Source: Halobacillus sp. Marseille-P3879 (GTDB lineage: Bacteria > Bacillota > Bacilli > Bacillales > Halobacillaceae). From it: a DNA stretch of 64,000 nt. The stretch is from assembly GCF_900240285.1 (NCBI RefSeq), contig NZ_OESS01000002.1, forward strand, positions 186,001 through 250,000. Direction: 5' to 3'. A program made the translations under genes and the position numbers. This document shows, in pieces, positions 49,587 through 57,970 of this stretch; the stretch's first letter is position 1; every line of letters starts with the position of its first letter. Under the pieces are notes generated by a model. It did no database searches. It worked only from the letters and a program-made list of their open reading frames with translations, and was not told the DNA's origin.

Positions 49587-50459
49587 ATGGATTCAATTGA
49601 GCAAGTTAATAAAGCCTTAAGCTACATTGAAGAACATATTACTGAGAAGGTTGATTATCAGGTCGTAGCACGAATCGCCTGCTGTTCTGAGTATCATTTT
49701 AAAAGAGTTTTTTCCTTCCTGGCTGGTATTCCGCTCTCCGAGTATATACGTCTAAGAAGGCTGACGTACGCTGCATATGAACTGAACCAAAGCCAGGCAA
49801 GAGTCATTGATATTGCGGTGAAATATGGGTATCGTTCAGCGGATTCATTTTCACGTGCCTTTCAAGAATGGCAGGGAATAACCCCTACAGAGGCAAGAAG
49901 GGAAGCTCAATTGTTAAAAGCCTATCCGCGCATGAACTTCCAACTAACCATTCAAGGAGGAAACGAAATGAATTATCGGATTGAGGAAAAAGAAGAATTT
50001 TACATTGTGGGTCTCAAAAAGCGTGTACCTATTATTTTTCATGGAGTCAATTCTGAGATAGCTGGTATGTGGAGAAGTTTAACAGCAAAAGATATCCAAA
50101 ATTTGAAGAGTTTTTCTAATATAGAACCTGGAGGAATTATAAGCGCCTCCACTAACTTTTCCGAGGGAAGAATGGAAGAAAAAGGAGAGCTGGATCATTA
50201 CATCGGTACAGCCACTACAATGGATTATTGTGAGTCTTTTGACAAACTAAAAGTTCCTGCTTCCACGTGGGCCGTATTTGAAGTGGAGGGCCCTTTTCCA
50301 GATACCCTGCAGAATGTATGGGGGCGTATATATTCGGAATGGTTTCCCTCCACTAATTATGAACAAAAAGAGGGTCCAGAAATCCTGTGGAACGAAGGTA
50401 AAGATACTTCATCTGCGACTTTTAAAAGTGAGATATGGATACCGGTCATTCACAGCTAG
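49587..50459 (+). CDS. AraC-family regulator with GyrI-like effector domain
   Basis: 290 residues. N-terminal AraC double HTH (about 8-105; [63 protein letters not shown]) and a C-terminal GyrI-like/effector-binding domain (about 130-290; [31 protein letters not shown]). Resembles Rob/YobQ-type regulators that bind small amphipathic compounds. ATG 49587 follows AGGGAGG; a longer form from 49542 has no ribosome site. Confidence 0.9.
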   Translation: MDSIEQVNKALSYIEEHITEKVDYQVVARIACCSEYHFKRVFSFLAGIPLSEYIRLRRLTYAAYELNQSQARVIDIAVKYGYRSADSFSRAFQEWQGITPTEARREAQLLKAYPRMNFQLTIQGGNEMNYRIEEKEEFYIVGLKKRVPIIFHGVNSEIAGMWRSLTAKDIQNLKSFSNIEPGGIISASTNFSEGRMEEKGELDHYIGTATTMDYCESFDKLKVPASTWAVFEVEGPFPDTLQNVWGRIYSEWFPSTNYEQKEGPEILWNEGKDTSSATFKSEIWIPVIHS

Positions 50460-50521
50460 TACTCTTTGAACAATCATCAGACATTTACGCCAGTGTATAT
50501 GGTGAGATTACGAATTATGGA

Positions 50522-50559
50522 AATAGAGTCGCTCCTGAGAGAAGAGTGGCTCTATTTTA
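50522..50559 (+). terminator. Hairpin terminator after the AraC/GyrI gene
   Basis: 13-position stem with two mismatches (50522-50534 with 50544-50556) then TTT. The following 50560-50700 holds no gene that I can see. Confidence 0.6.
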
Positions 50560-50709
50560 AAGGAGTCAACCATGAAATGAGGGAGGCCAGGGTTATCCCA
50601 TGATTACAGCCTTTCTCTGTTCCTCCACCTGCTGTAACTTTTATCGGCTGCCTGGTAAACCCGCTGCGACTTTCTATTAATTGTCTCACAGGGTATCAGT
50701 TTATGTGAT

Positions 50710-50738
50710 TTGACAATATCCATCTTCCGTTATATATT
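50710..50738 (+). promoter_or_regulatory. Consensus sigma-A promoter for azoR
   Basis: TTGACA (50710-50715), 17-base spacer, TATATT (50733-50738). The about 100-base leader contains an inverted repeat AGCAACTA / TAGTTGCT (50761-50768 region with 50788-50796 region) around a T-run, possibly a regulatory hairpin. Confidence 0.75.
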
Positions 50739-50852
50739 ATGCAAAGTAGAAAGTTTGCATAGCAACTAATTGCTTTTTTTTAGCTCTTATAGTTGCTGTA
50801 ACAACATCTTTAATTCAGAGTTTTACAACTCTACTCTATGGAGGGATACGTA

Positions 50853-51479
50853 ATGACTAAAGTATTATTTATTAAAGCTAATTCAAGACCAATTGAGCAA
50901 TCTGTGAGTGTAAAACTATATCACAAATTCCTGGAAAATTATAAAGTAGCTCATCCTGATCATACAATCGAAGAACTGGATTTATTTGAGGAAAATCTAG
51001 CCTATTATGACACGGACAAAATAAATGGTATGTTCAAGCTCACGAGAGAAATGGAACTGACAGAAGAAGAGGAAAAAGCGACAGAAACAGTAACTCATTA
51101 TTTGGATCAGTTCCTTGCTGCTGATAAGGTTGTCTTTGCATTTCCACTCTGGAACTTTACGATACCCGCTGTACTCCATACGTATTTTGATTATCTTGCT
51201 CAGGCAGGAAAGACTTTCAAGTATACGGAAGAAGGACCAGTTGGACTTTTACCTGACAAAAAAGTTGTGCTCTTAAATGCAAGAGGCGGGATTTACTCTG
51301 AGGGGCCTGCTCAATCTGCTGAAATGGCTGTAAACTACGTTAAGAATATTCTGCAATTCTGGGGTATTAAAGATATTAAAACTGTGGTGGTTGAAGGACA
51401 TAACCAGTTTCCTGATAAGGCTGAGCAGATTGTAGAAGAAGGGTTGGATAAAGCCGCAGCAACAGCAGTTTCTTTCTAA
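50853..51479 (+). CDS. azoR: FMN-dependent NADH-azoreductase / quinone reductase
   Basis: 208 residues, flavodoxin-like AzoR fold: VLFIKANSRP at the start, FAFPLWNFTIPAVLHTYFDY (FMN-binding PLWNFTIPA, about 99-107) and LNARGGIYSEGPA. Uses NADH to reduce quinones and azo dyes and protects against thiol-reactive quinones. ATG 50853 has GGAGGG 8 bases upstream; the more upstream 50838 ATG lacks a site. In B. subtilis such genes are under YodB/MhqR control; I saw no clear operator here. Confidence 0.92.
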   Translation: MTKVLFIKANSRPIEQSVSVKLYHKFLENYKVAHPDHTIEELDLFEENLAYYDTDKINGMFKLTREMELTEEEEKATETVTHYLDQFLAADKVVFAFPLWNFTIPAVLHTYFDYLAQAGKTFKYTEEGPVGLLPDKKVVLLNARGGIYSEGPAQSAEMAVNYVKNILQFWGIKDIKTVVVEGHNQFPDKAEQIVEEGLDKAAATAVSF

Positions 51480-51561
51480 TTGGAAATACTGGAATTTATT
51501 AATAGTCCACCTTTTTCTCCTCCTATGTTACCTTGTAATAGATTAAAATTCAGGAGGTAGA

Positions 51562-52152
51562 TTGAAAGTGTTAAAGAAAATGTCAATGTCAGTCCTTACG
51601 GCAGTGTGTTTAATAGCTTTTTCCTTTCCAGCACAAAGTTCTGCCCAAGCTAAAACCTATACCGTCCAGGAGGGCGACTCATTTTATACAATTGCTAAAC
51701 AAATCGGAGTATCTGCTGATCAGCTGCAGGCTATGAATGATCGAGCAAACTCAGAAGAAGTATATCCTGGTGAAGTGCTAAAGCTTCCAGTAGTGCCAAG
51801 TGCTTCCGAGAAGGATCTTCTTAACCGACTGGTAGAGGCTGAAGCTAAAGGAGAGAGCTATGCAGGTAAGGTGGCTGTAGCTACTGTTGTTCTTAACAGA
51901 GTTGAAAGTGACCGTTTCCCTGATTCGATCTATAACGTAATCCATGATGGATACCAATTCTCTCCAGTGTTAAATGGCTCTATTAATGAACCAGCCAGCC
52001 AGGAATCCAAAGATGCAGTAGAAGAGGCTGTTAATTATCAAGGTTATGATCGTGATTCTATCTTTTTCTATAACCCGGATAAAGCCGAAAGCAGCTATCT
52101 TAGCAGTCAGGAAGAAACGACTGTAATTGGAAATCATGTATTCTTAAAATAA
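51562..52152 (+). CDS. LysM plus SleB/CwlJ-type cell-wall hydrolase
   Basis: About 196 residues. Signal peptide (LKKMSMSVLTAVCLIAFSF, cleavage near AQA), one LysM domain (about 31-76, YTVQEGDSFYTIAKQIG) and a Hydrolase_2 domain (about 82-196; LLNRLVEAEAKGESYAGKVAVA is the conserved start with catalytic Glu, GYQFSPV, FFYNPDKA). Spore cortex-lytic or vegetative wall role possible; short SleB-like forms with LysM occur outside spores too. Start TTG 51562 or GTG 51568, both near AGGAGG. Confidence 0.88.
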   Translation: MKVLKKMSMSVLTAVCLIAFSFPAQSSAQAKTYTVQEGDSFYTIAKQIGVSADQLQAMNDRANSEEVYPGEVLKLPVVPSASEKDLLNRLVEAEAKGESYAGKVAVATVVLNRVESDRFPDSIYNVIHDGYQFSPVLNGSINEPASQESKDAVEEAVNYQGYDRDSIFFYNPDKAESSYLSSQEETTVIGNHVFLK

Positions 52153-52161
52153 GGTAACTAA

Positions 52162-52199
52162 AAGCAGACACTCTTAGAGGAGAGTGCCTGCTTTTTTGT
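52162..52199 (+). terminator. Intrinsic terminator after the SleB-like gene
   Basis: 13-position stem with one mismatch (52162-52174 with 52181-52193) and T-run. It leads straight into the dispersed repeat E2. Confidence 0.85.
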
Positions 52200-52380
52200 G
52201 TTCTTTGAAATTATAAAAAAAGCTGTGGAAAAATTCCTTGTAGAGCGACATCCTGCACAAGCGCCGAGACAGTCGCTACAAAAGACATCCAACCGATAGA
52301 AGGGAACACCACCTTCCTCCGGCCGTTTTACTTATGCGTGTCGTGTCTACCAAAGTGCATGCACCTTTGTTGCATATATG
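52196..52380 (+). repeat. Dispersed intergenic repeat, second family (copy E2)
   Basis: Same orientation and block order as 40332-40510 (GAAATTATAAA, CAAGCGCCGAGACA, GAAGGGAA, CCTCCGGCCGTT, GCGTGTCGTGTC, GCACCTTTG). As with E1 it begins within the T-run of a terminator and ends just short of the convergent metA stop. Confidence 0.8.
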
Positions 52381-52388
52381 GAAAGTGT

Positions 52389-53297
52389 TTATTTCCATGC
52401 GTAAGGGGTTTGCTGGTAAACATAGTAATTCAGCCAGTTTGAAAACATAATATAGGCGTGGGAGCGCCATCGGTTCAATGGCTTTTGAGTAGGGTCATTG
52501 TCTTTGTAATAATCAATAGGAAGATCAGGTTTAAGTCCTTTGTTCCAATCTCTGTGATATTCATCTCCAAGCGTTGCAGCATCATACTCTACGTGCCCGG
52601 TAACCATGACGTGTTTACCATCCCTTGACTGAATGGTGAATGGGCCTGCTTCCTTAGAGGTGGAGAGAAGAATGAGCTCTTCATGTTTAAGGATTTCTTC
52701 TTCTGCTACATCTGTATGCCGCGAATGTGGAGCTGAAAATTCATCATCCCATCCTCTGACCAGCTGGTTATCTGGATGGAGCAGGTCATGGGTAAATATT
52801 CCTGTGCGCTTCTGGTTAAGTTTGAATTTATCAATGCCATAATGGTAATAAAGAGCTGCCTGGGCACCCCAGCAAATATGCATGACGGATGTCACGTGCG
52901 TTTTTGTCCATTCCATAATCTCTACTAATTCATCCCAGTAATATACGTCTTCGAATTGCAATTGTTCAACAGGTGCTCCTGTAATAATCATTCCATCATA
53001 CCGGTGGTCTTTCACTTGATCGAAGCTTTTGTAAAACTGCTGCAAGTGAGATTTACTGACATTTTTCGATTCATAGGTGGCTGTATGCATGAAGTCTACA
53101 TTGACTTGCAAAGGCGAATTACTAAGCAGGCGGAGAAGCTGGGTTTCTGTTCGCTGTTTCTCGGGCATCAAGTTTAATATTAAAATATTCAGAGGACGAA
53201 TATCCTGGGTGATCGCCCGGTGCTCGTCCATTATAAAGATATTTTCGTTGGCTAAAACCTCGCCTGCAGGCAGGTTTTTTGGAATATTAATAGGCAA
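52389..53297 (-). CDS. metA: Homoserine O-acyltransferase MetA
   Basis: 302 residues. HTS family: [20 protein letters not shown] (about 34-53), catalytic Cys in [17 protein letters not shown] (Cys about 142), and HSRHTDV plus GHVEYDA (His, Glu). Acylates homoserine at the entry to methionine synthesis; in most Bacillales the donor is acetyl-CoA. Start is TTG 53297 with GGAGG 8 bases upstream; an ATGTGA just before is a dead-end start. No SAM-riboswitch motifs could be found in the leader, which is unusual for methionine genes in this group. Confidence 0.92.
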   Translation of the reverse strand: MPINIPKNLPAGEVLANENIFIMDEHRAITQDIRPLNILILNLMPEKQRTETQLLRLLSNSPLQVNVDFMHTATYESKNVSKSHLQQFYKSFDQVKDHRYDGMIITGAPVEQLQFEDVYYWDELVEIMEWTKTHVTSVMHICWGAQAALYYHYGIDKFKLNQKRTGIFTHDLLHPDNQLVRGWDDEFSAPHSRHTDVAEEEILKHEELILLSTSKEAGPFTIQSRDGKHVMVTGHVEYDAATLGDEYHRDWNKGLKPDLPIDYYKDNDPTQKPLNRWRSHAYIMFSNWLNYYVYQQTPYAWK

Positions 53298-53543
53298 TCA
53301 CATTTCCTCCTTCATAACCAATATATTTATTATAAATAGGAAGCTTTAATGGTGCAACGGGGTGAAGTGTGCAACCTCCGTAATTTCTAGAATATTCAAT
53401 GTTCTTATCCTATCACAAATTAAAAAACGATAGCCAGTTGTTAATCTTACTAGAATTATATTCTCTGCTTTTGTAGGATAAATATAGGTTCCTTGATACG
53501 AAAATACCGAGGTTTATAAGTATAAAGTGAAGGGGGCAGGTCA
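53298..53543. other. Divergent intergenic region metA / GNAT gene
   Basis: Contains the direct repeat GTTGCAC twice (minus strand, around 53354-53384). No T-box or S-box consensus elements were seen. Confidence 0.4.
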
Positions 53544-54017
53544 ATGTATATTAGAAACATGGAGTCTGAAGATTATCATGAAGTATCTTCAATTATTAAT
53601 GACTGGTGGAGAGGAAGAAATATGTCACTTCCAAGATTGTTTTTTGAGCATTTTCAAAATACTAGTTACATCATTAAAGAAGATAATAAAATCATCGGTT
53701 TTTTGATTGGTTTCTTATCACAGTCTTATCCAGATGAGGCTTACATTCATTTTGCAGGAATACATCCAGATTATCGCAGAGAGGGGCTGGGAAAGAAACT
53801 TTATCAATTATTTTTTGGAGAGGTACGCCAGCATGGAGTTTCTAAAATCCGTTGCATCACCTCAATCGAAAATAGAAAATCCATAGCTTATCACACACAA
53901 ATTGGATTTAAGATTATCCCGGGTGATAAAACAGTTGAGGATATTAGAGTACACTCCGATTATGGTGGAGAGGGTGTCGATCGGGTTTTGTTTTTGAAAG
54001 AGCTTAAAGGAAAATAA
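53544..54017 (+). CDS. GNAT-family N-acetyltransferase
   Basis: 157 residues, complete GNAT core: YIRNMESEDYHEVSSIIND at the start, FAGIHPDYRREGLGKKLYQLFF with the acetyl-CoA R-x-x-G-x-G/A loop (about 72-93), and a late IENRKSIAYHTQIGF. Substrate unknown. GAAGGGGG before ATG 53544; 19 bases before the next gene, so co-transcribed. Confidence 0.85.
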   Translation: MYIRNMESEDYHEVSSIINDWWRGRNMSLPRLFFEHFQNTSYIIKEDNKIIGFLIGFLSQSYPDEAYIHFAGIHPDYRREGLGKKLYQLFFGEVRQHGVSKIRCITSIENRKSIAYHTQIGFKIIPGDKTVEDIRVHSDYGGEGVDRVLFLKELKGK

Positions 54018-54036
54018 GAAAGGAGGGAAGTTCTTT

Positions 54037-54573
54037 ATGGGTGTGGAACTGGTATATTTGACAATCATTGAAAAAAGGTTCAAAAGTGTGAAGGAGCAAG
54101 GTGAAAAAGCGATTAAACAGCTGTCTGAAGAAGAAATTCACTGGTATCCTAATAAAGAATGTAACAGTGCGTCGGTGATTGTTAAACATTTAAACAGAAA
54201 CATGAAGTCCAGGTGGATAGATTTCTTAACCTCTGATGGGGAAAAGGAGAATAGAAACCGGGACCAGGAATTTATAAATACCATTTCGTCGAAAGATGAA
54301 CTTATGAAACTATGGGAAGAGGGGTGGGGCGTCCTGTTCAACGCATTAGGAGAGTTAACGTCTGAAGACTTAAATAAAGAAGTAACTATTAGAGGCGAAA
54401 GTCTTTCAGTTATCGATGCAATTGAACGCCAGCTGGTTCATTATGCTTCTCATATCGGCCAAATCGTTTACTTAAGCAAACAGCTTAAAGCGGAAAAATG
54501 GACCACCCTCAGCATCCCAAAAGGTAAATCAGAAGAATATTTTAGAAAAATGAAAGAAAGACATGACCTTTGA
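54037..54573 (+). CDS. DinB-like / DUF1572 protein
   Basis: 178 residues, helical bundle with the DUF1572 pattern: SEEEIHWYPNKECNSASVIVKHLNRNM (first His near 50) and LVHYASHIGQIVYL (H-x3-H metal site, about 130-134). DinB-superfamily proteins bind a divalent metal; some are thiol-dependent transferases. AAAGGAGGG precedes ATG 54037. Confidence 0.85.
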   Translation: MGVELVYLTIIEKRFKSVKEQGEKAIKQLSEEEIHWYPNKECNSASVIVKHLNRNMKSRWIDFLTSDGEKENRNRDQEFINTISSKDELMKLWEEGWGVLFNALGELTSEDLNKEVTIRGESLSVIDAIERQLVHYASHIGQIVYLSKQLKAEKWTTLSIPKGKSEEYFRKMKERHDL

Positions 54574-54580
54574 AGTTAAT

Positions 54581-54612
54581 CCCAAGCCTTTTCACAGGGC
54601 TTGGGTTTCTTT
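54581..54612 (+). terminator. Intrinsic terminator
   Basis: CCCAAGCC (54581-54588) with GGCTTGGG (54598-54605), then TTTCTTTT. Eight bases after the stop at 54573. Confidence 0.85.
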
Positions 54613-54627
54613 TATATGATGAGCTGA

Positions 54628-55287
54628 TTAGTTTGTGGTGTAGTGATGGTCGATTTCTTCTATGTGGTGCAGCACCTGATCTCTACCGTGGTAAATATGC
54701 TCATGCATTGCAGCACGAGCTCTCTCTGTGTCTTGCTCTTCGATCGCTTTTAATATGGTTTTATGAACTTCTAACGAGTGTCTCAACTGATATTCATTAA
54801 ACCAATAAAAAGAACGGAAAATTAAAGGTACGACTACAACTTTCGATATGTGGGAGTGGATATGATGGTTTTGAGAAGCTCTGATTACAGCGTCGTGAAA
54901 CCTGTGGTTGATGTTTACTATATACTCGATTGTTGTTTCTCCAGTCTCCAGGTAGGTTGTGATCACTTCTTCATATAATTTGTTAGCTTTCCGCATCTCC
55001 TCCAAATTTTCTTCTTTACGATGAAGAGCTGCCTGAGATGCTGCATAACCTTCCAGAAGGGTGCGTAAATCATAAATTTGCTCTATATCTTCTTTAGTAA
55101 AATGACGAACATATACACCACGCTTCTGCGATACAATAAGACCTTCGGATTCAAGCTTTCTTAATGCTTCTCGTATGGGTGTTCGACTTAAATTCAATTC
55201 TTTTGCTAAGTATTCTTCAGTTAATCGCATTTTTGGTGAGTATTCGCCATGCAGAATAGATCTTTTTATAAATTCGTATGCGTTCAT
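54628..55287 (-). CDS. GntR-family regulator, FCD (FadR-type) subgroup
   Basis: 219 residues. N-terminal winged helix (about 1-70; LTEEYLAKELNLSRTPIREALRKLESEGL, here cited as positions 21-49) and a C-terminal all-helical FCD domain (about 75-210; metal-type His in NHRFHDAVIRAS and MHEHIYHGRDQV). Usually a repressor relieved by a carboxylic acid or CoA ester. Divergent from the CoA-transferase operon, whose promoter carries a TTGTATACAA palindrome, the likely operator. ATG 55287 follows AGGAGAGGAG. Confidence 0.9.
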   Translation of the reverse strand: MNAYEFIKRSILHGEYSPKMRLTEEYLAKELNLSRTPIREALRKLESEGLIVSQKRGVYVRHFTKEDIEQIYDLRTLLEGYAASQAALHRKEENLEEMRKANKLYEEVITTYLETGETTIEYIVNINHRFHDAVIRASQNHHIHSHISKVVVVPLIFRSFYWFNEYQLRHSLEVHKTILKAIEEQDTERARAAMHEHIYHGRDQVLHHIEEIDHHYTTN

Positions 55288-55353
55288 AGTACAACTCCTC
55301 TCCTTTAAATTGTATCCATAAAACTACTTTCATAGCAAATGGTTTCGATCTTA

Positions 55354-55361
55354 TGTATACA
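55354..55361. promoter_or_regulatory. Possible second operator of the GntR regulator
   Basis: TGTATACA palindrome, 62 bases from the better copy at 55416-55425. A weaker half-site ATTGTATCCA lies at 55310-55319. Confidence 0.45.
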
Positions 55362-55407
55362 AACTGTAGTAATATTCCACGAATTTATTGAAAAACAAAT
55401 AGTTTTG

Positions 55408-55436
55408 TTGACCTATTGTATACAAAGTGTTATTAT
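55408..55436 (+). promoter_or_regulatory. Promoter with embedded operator for the CoA-transferase operon
   Basis: TTGACC (55408-55413), 17-base spacer, TATTAT (55431-55436). The spacer contains the perfect 10-base palindrome TTGTATACAA at 55416-55425, so a bound repressor would block RNA polymerase directly. Confidence 0.7.
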
Positions 55437-55562
55437 TTCAACAAGATTCAGAAAGTTTAGAATATCAATTGCTTCCTTGCTTTCGTTGAGGAAGTAAATT
55501 TTTTTATCGTTTTACTTAAGCGTTTTCATAAAATTGTGATACTTATTAAGGTGGGATCATTT

Positions 55563-56759
55563 ATGGTGCAAAGCTTGGAAGGGGTTAAAGTTCTAGAAAT
55601 GGGCAGCCTTATTGCTGGACCTTTTGCAGGAAGGCTGATGGCTGAATTCGGAGCCGATGTTGTGAAAGTGGAACCTCCTGAAAAAGGAGACCCGTTAAGA
55701 GACTGGAGACACGTCTACGAGGGGACATCCTTATGGTGGAGACTTCAGGCGAGAAATAAGAAGTCCATTACGGTCAACTTAAAAAGTGAGGAAGGACAGA
55801 ACCTTGTTAAATCTCTTGTAGAGCAATGTGACATTGTGATTGAGAACTTCCGGCCCGGTACATTAGAGAAATGGAACCTCGGCTATGAAGACTTAAAGGA
55901 AATCAACCCAGGTATTGTTATGGTTCGAGTATCTGGTTATGGACAAACCGGCCCTTATCGTAACAAGCCTGGGTTTGGAAGTATTGGAGAATCGATGGGC
56001 GGACTGAGACATATTACCGGACACCCTGAACTGCCTCCGACTCGTGTAGGTGTCAGTATAGGCGACTCTTTAGCAGCTATGTATTCTGTAATAGGAGCAA
56101 TGATGGCTCTCTACCATAGAGATGTGCATGGAACCGGTAAAGGGCAGGTAGTAGATGTTGCCTTATATGAAGCTGTATTCAGTTTGCTGGAAGGGTCTCT
56201 TCCAGAGTACGACAAAATGGGAGCTGTTCGTGAACGCACGGGCTCAAGCCTTCCGGGAATTGCTCCTTCAAATACGTACCAATGCAGGGACGGAAAATAC
56301 ATTGTGATCGGTGGTAATGGAGACGCGATATTCAAACGGTTAATGGAAGCTATCGGCCATCCTGAACTGGCTGTTGATGAACGCTTTCAAACCAACAGCG
56401 GTCGAGCAAAGCAGGCAGCTCTATTAGATGAAACGATTGAGAATTGGACGAAAACAGTGGACTTTGACTATGCCTTGGAAGTACTTGATGGAGCCAATGT
56501 GCCAGCGGGACCGATTTATAGTATTGAGGACATTGTGAAAGATCCGCATTATTTAAGCAGAGAAATGATACAGAGCTTTAAGCTTAATGAAGAAGAAGAC
56601 CTTAAAATCCCTGGTGTTGTCCCTAAAATGAGTGAAACTCCCGGCGCCACAAACTGGCTGGGGCCGGAACTTGGTCAGCATACTGAGGAGGTTATGAAGA
56701 ACTGGTTAGCGTATGATCATGATAAAGTTCAGGAGCTTAGACATAAAGGCATTATTTGA
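55563..56759 (+). CDS. CaiB/BaiF-family (class III) CoA-transferase
   Basis: 398 residues. Family text: VKVLEMGSLIAGPFAGRLMAEFGADVVKVEPP at positions 8-39 (cited in part: AGPFAGRLMAEFGADVVKVE), ENFRPGTLEKWNLGYEDL, MVRVSGYGQTGPYRNKPGF, and the catalytic Asp in VSIGDSLAAMY (about 170). Moves CoA between carboxylic acids. Human SUGCT, which activates glutarate and hydroxymethylglutarate, belongs to this class. ATG 55563 has AAGGTGGGA upstream. First gene of the operon; lyase follows after 15 bases. Confidence 0.9.
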   Translation: MVQSLEGVKVLEMGSLIAGPFAGRLMAEFGADVVKVEPPEKGDPLRDWRHVYEGTSLWWRLQARNKKSITVNLKSEEGQNLVKSLVEQCDIVIENFRPGTLEKWNLGYEDLKEINPGIVMVRVSGYGQTGPYRNKPGFGSIGESMGGLRHITGHPELPPTRVGVSIGDSLAAMYSVIGAMMALYHRDVHGTGKGQVVDVALYEAVFSLLEGSLPEYDKMGAVRERTGSSLPGIAPSNTYQCRDGKYIVIGGNGDAIFKRLMEAIGHPELAVDERFQTNSGRAKQAALLDETIENWTKTVDFDYALEVLDGANVPAGPIYSIEDIVKDPHYLSREMIQSFKLNEEEDLKIPGVVPKMSETPGATNWLGPELGQHTEEVMKNWLAYDHDKVQELRHKGII

Positions 56760-56774
56760 AAGGAGGTTTTAGTA

Positions 56775-57683
56775 GTGGAAAGGATTTATATTCAAGAAGT
56801 AGCGACACGGGATGGATTTCAAATTGAAGAACAATTTGTTCCAACAGAAGAAAAGGTTAAGCTTCTAAATAAATTGAGTGAAACCGGACTCGATAAAATA
56901 GAAGTGACTTCCTTTGTTTCTCCAAAAGCGGTGCCGAATTTAAAAGATGCAGAAGAGGTGATGAACCGAATTAATCGTCATCCAGATGTTGCTTACACGG
57001 CCTTAATCCCTAACGTCAAAGGAGCGGAGCGAGCTCTTAACTGCCAGGCAGATGAAGTGAATTTAGTGGCTTCCGTTAGTGAGACACATAACTTAAAGAA
57101 TGTTCGATCTACAACAGATGAATCTTTTAAAAATTTTAAGGAGATTTCTTCTTTCCTGAATGGAACTAAGATGAAGATTAATGGGACCTTGGCCACGACT
57201 TTCGGCTGTCCCTTTGAGGGAGCAGTTAATGAGAATCGGGTATTAACCTTAATTAATCGTTACCTTGACCTTGGGGCTGACGGCATAACTCTGGCGGATA
57301 CCACAGGAATGGCCACCCCTAAGCAGGTCTATCGTTTGTGTGAGTATGTTCGTACCCGCTGGCCGGAGCTCCCGATTACACTGCATTTTCATAATACACG
57401 AGGAATGGGATTAGCAAATGTCATGGAAGGAATTCGGGCGGGGATAAATCAGTATGATGCTTCCTTAGGTGGTTTAGGAGGCTGTCCGTTTGCCCCAGGA
57501 GCAACAGGTAATATTTGTACAGAAGACCTTGTCCATATGCTGTCATTCATGGATTATGAGATGAACGTGGATCTCGATGGTTTAATAGAAACTTCTAAGC
57601 ATCTAGAGACACTCTTAAACCATGAAATACCGGGACAAGTTATGAAAGCAGGAAAAATATCAGATTTGTACCCTGTAGGATAA
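56775..57683 (+). CDS. Hydroxymethylglutaryl-CoA lyase family protein
   Basis: 302 residues, HMGL-like TIM barrel: VATRDGFQIEE (metal/active-site Arg-Asp, about 8-18), FGCPFEGAVNENRVL, LHFHNTRGMGLAN (His pair) and GGLGGCPFAPGATGNICTED with the active-site Cys of HMG-CoA lyases. Cleaves HMG-CoA to acetyl-CoA and acetoacetate or a similar 3-hydroxyacyl-CoA. GTG 56775 with AAAGGAGG upstream. Paired with a CoA-transferase rather than with leucine-degradation genes, pointing to an externally supplied acid. Confidence 0.92.
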   Translation: MERIYIQEVATRDGFQIEEQFVPTEEKVKLLNKLSETGLDKIEVTSFVSPKAVPNLKDAEEVMNRINRHPDVAYTALIPNVKGAERALNCQADEVNLVASVSETHNLKNVRSTTDESFKNFKEISSFLNGTKMKINGTLATTFGCPFEGAVNENRVLTLINRYLDLGADGITLADTTGMATPKQVYRLCEYVRTRWPELPITLHFHNTRGMGLANVMEGIRAGINQYDASLGGLGGCPFAPGATGNICTEDLVHMLSFMDYEMNVDLDGLIETSKHLETLLNHEIPGQVMKAGKISDLYPVG

Positions 57684-57715
57684 AAGGGATTCTATATAAT
57701 AGAGGAGGCTTCAAA

Positions 57716-57967
57716 TTGGATAAGACAAAGAAAGAACCAATCAAGAATGGGAAGCTTTGGATTGTTTTTGGTTTGTTGTTTGCTATGATTACCCCCTGGT
57801 ATTTTCCTGACAGCTTCGGAGAAATATTGATTTATGGGGTGCCGCTTTGGGCCGTAATAATTATTATTGCTTCTTTATTATTATCAGCTTTTCTCTCTTA
57901 TGTTTTAAAGTATCATTGGATGCTCGAAGAAGATAAGGAAGAAGCCGAAAAGAGAGGAGTGAAATAA
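57716..57967 (+). CDS. Small two-helix subunit of the sodium:solute symporter (DUF3311-like)
   Basis: 83 residues with two membrane helices (LWIVFGLLFAMITPWYF and LWAVIIIIASLLLSAFLSYVL) and a charged C-terminus (EEDKEEAEKRG). TTG 57716 with GAGGAGG upstream. Its stop is 3 bases before the symporter start, the usual arrangement of small DUF-type partners of SSS transporters. Confidence 0.8.
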   Translation: MDKTKKEPIKNGKLWIVFGLLFAMITPWYFPDSFGEILIYGVPLWAVIIIIASLLLSAFLSYVLKYHWMLEEDKEEAEKRGVK

Positions 57968-57970
57968 CTT

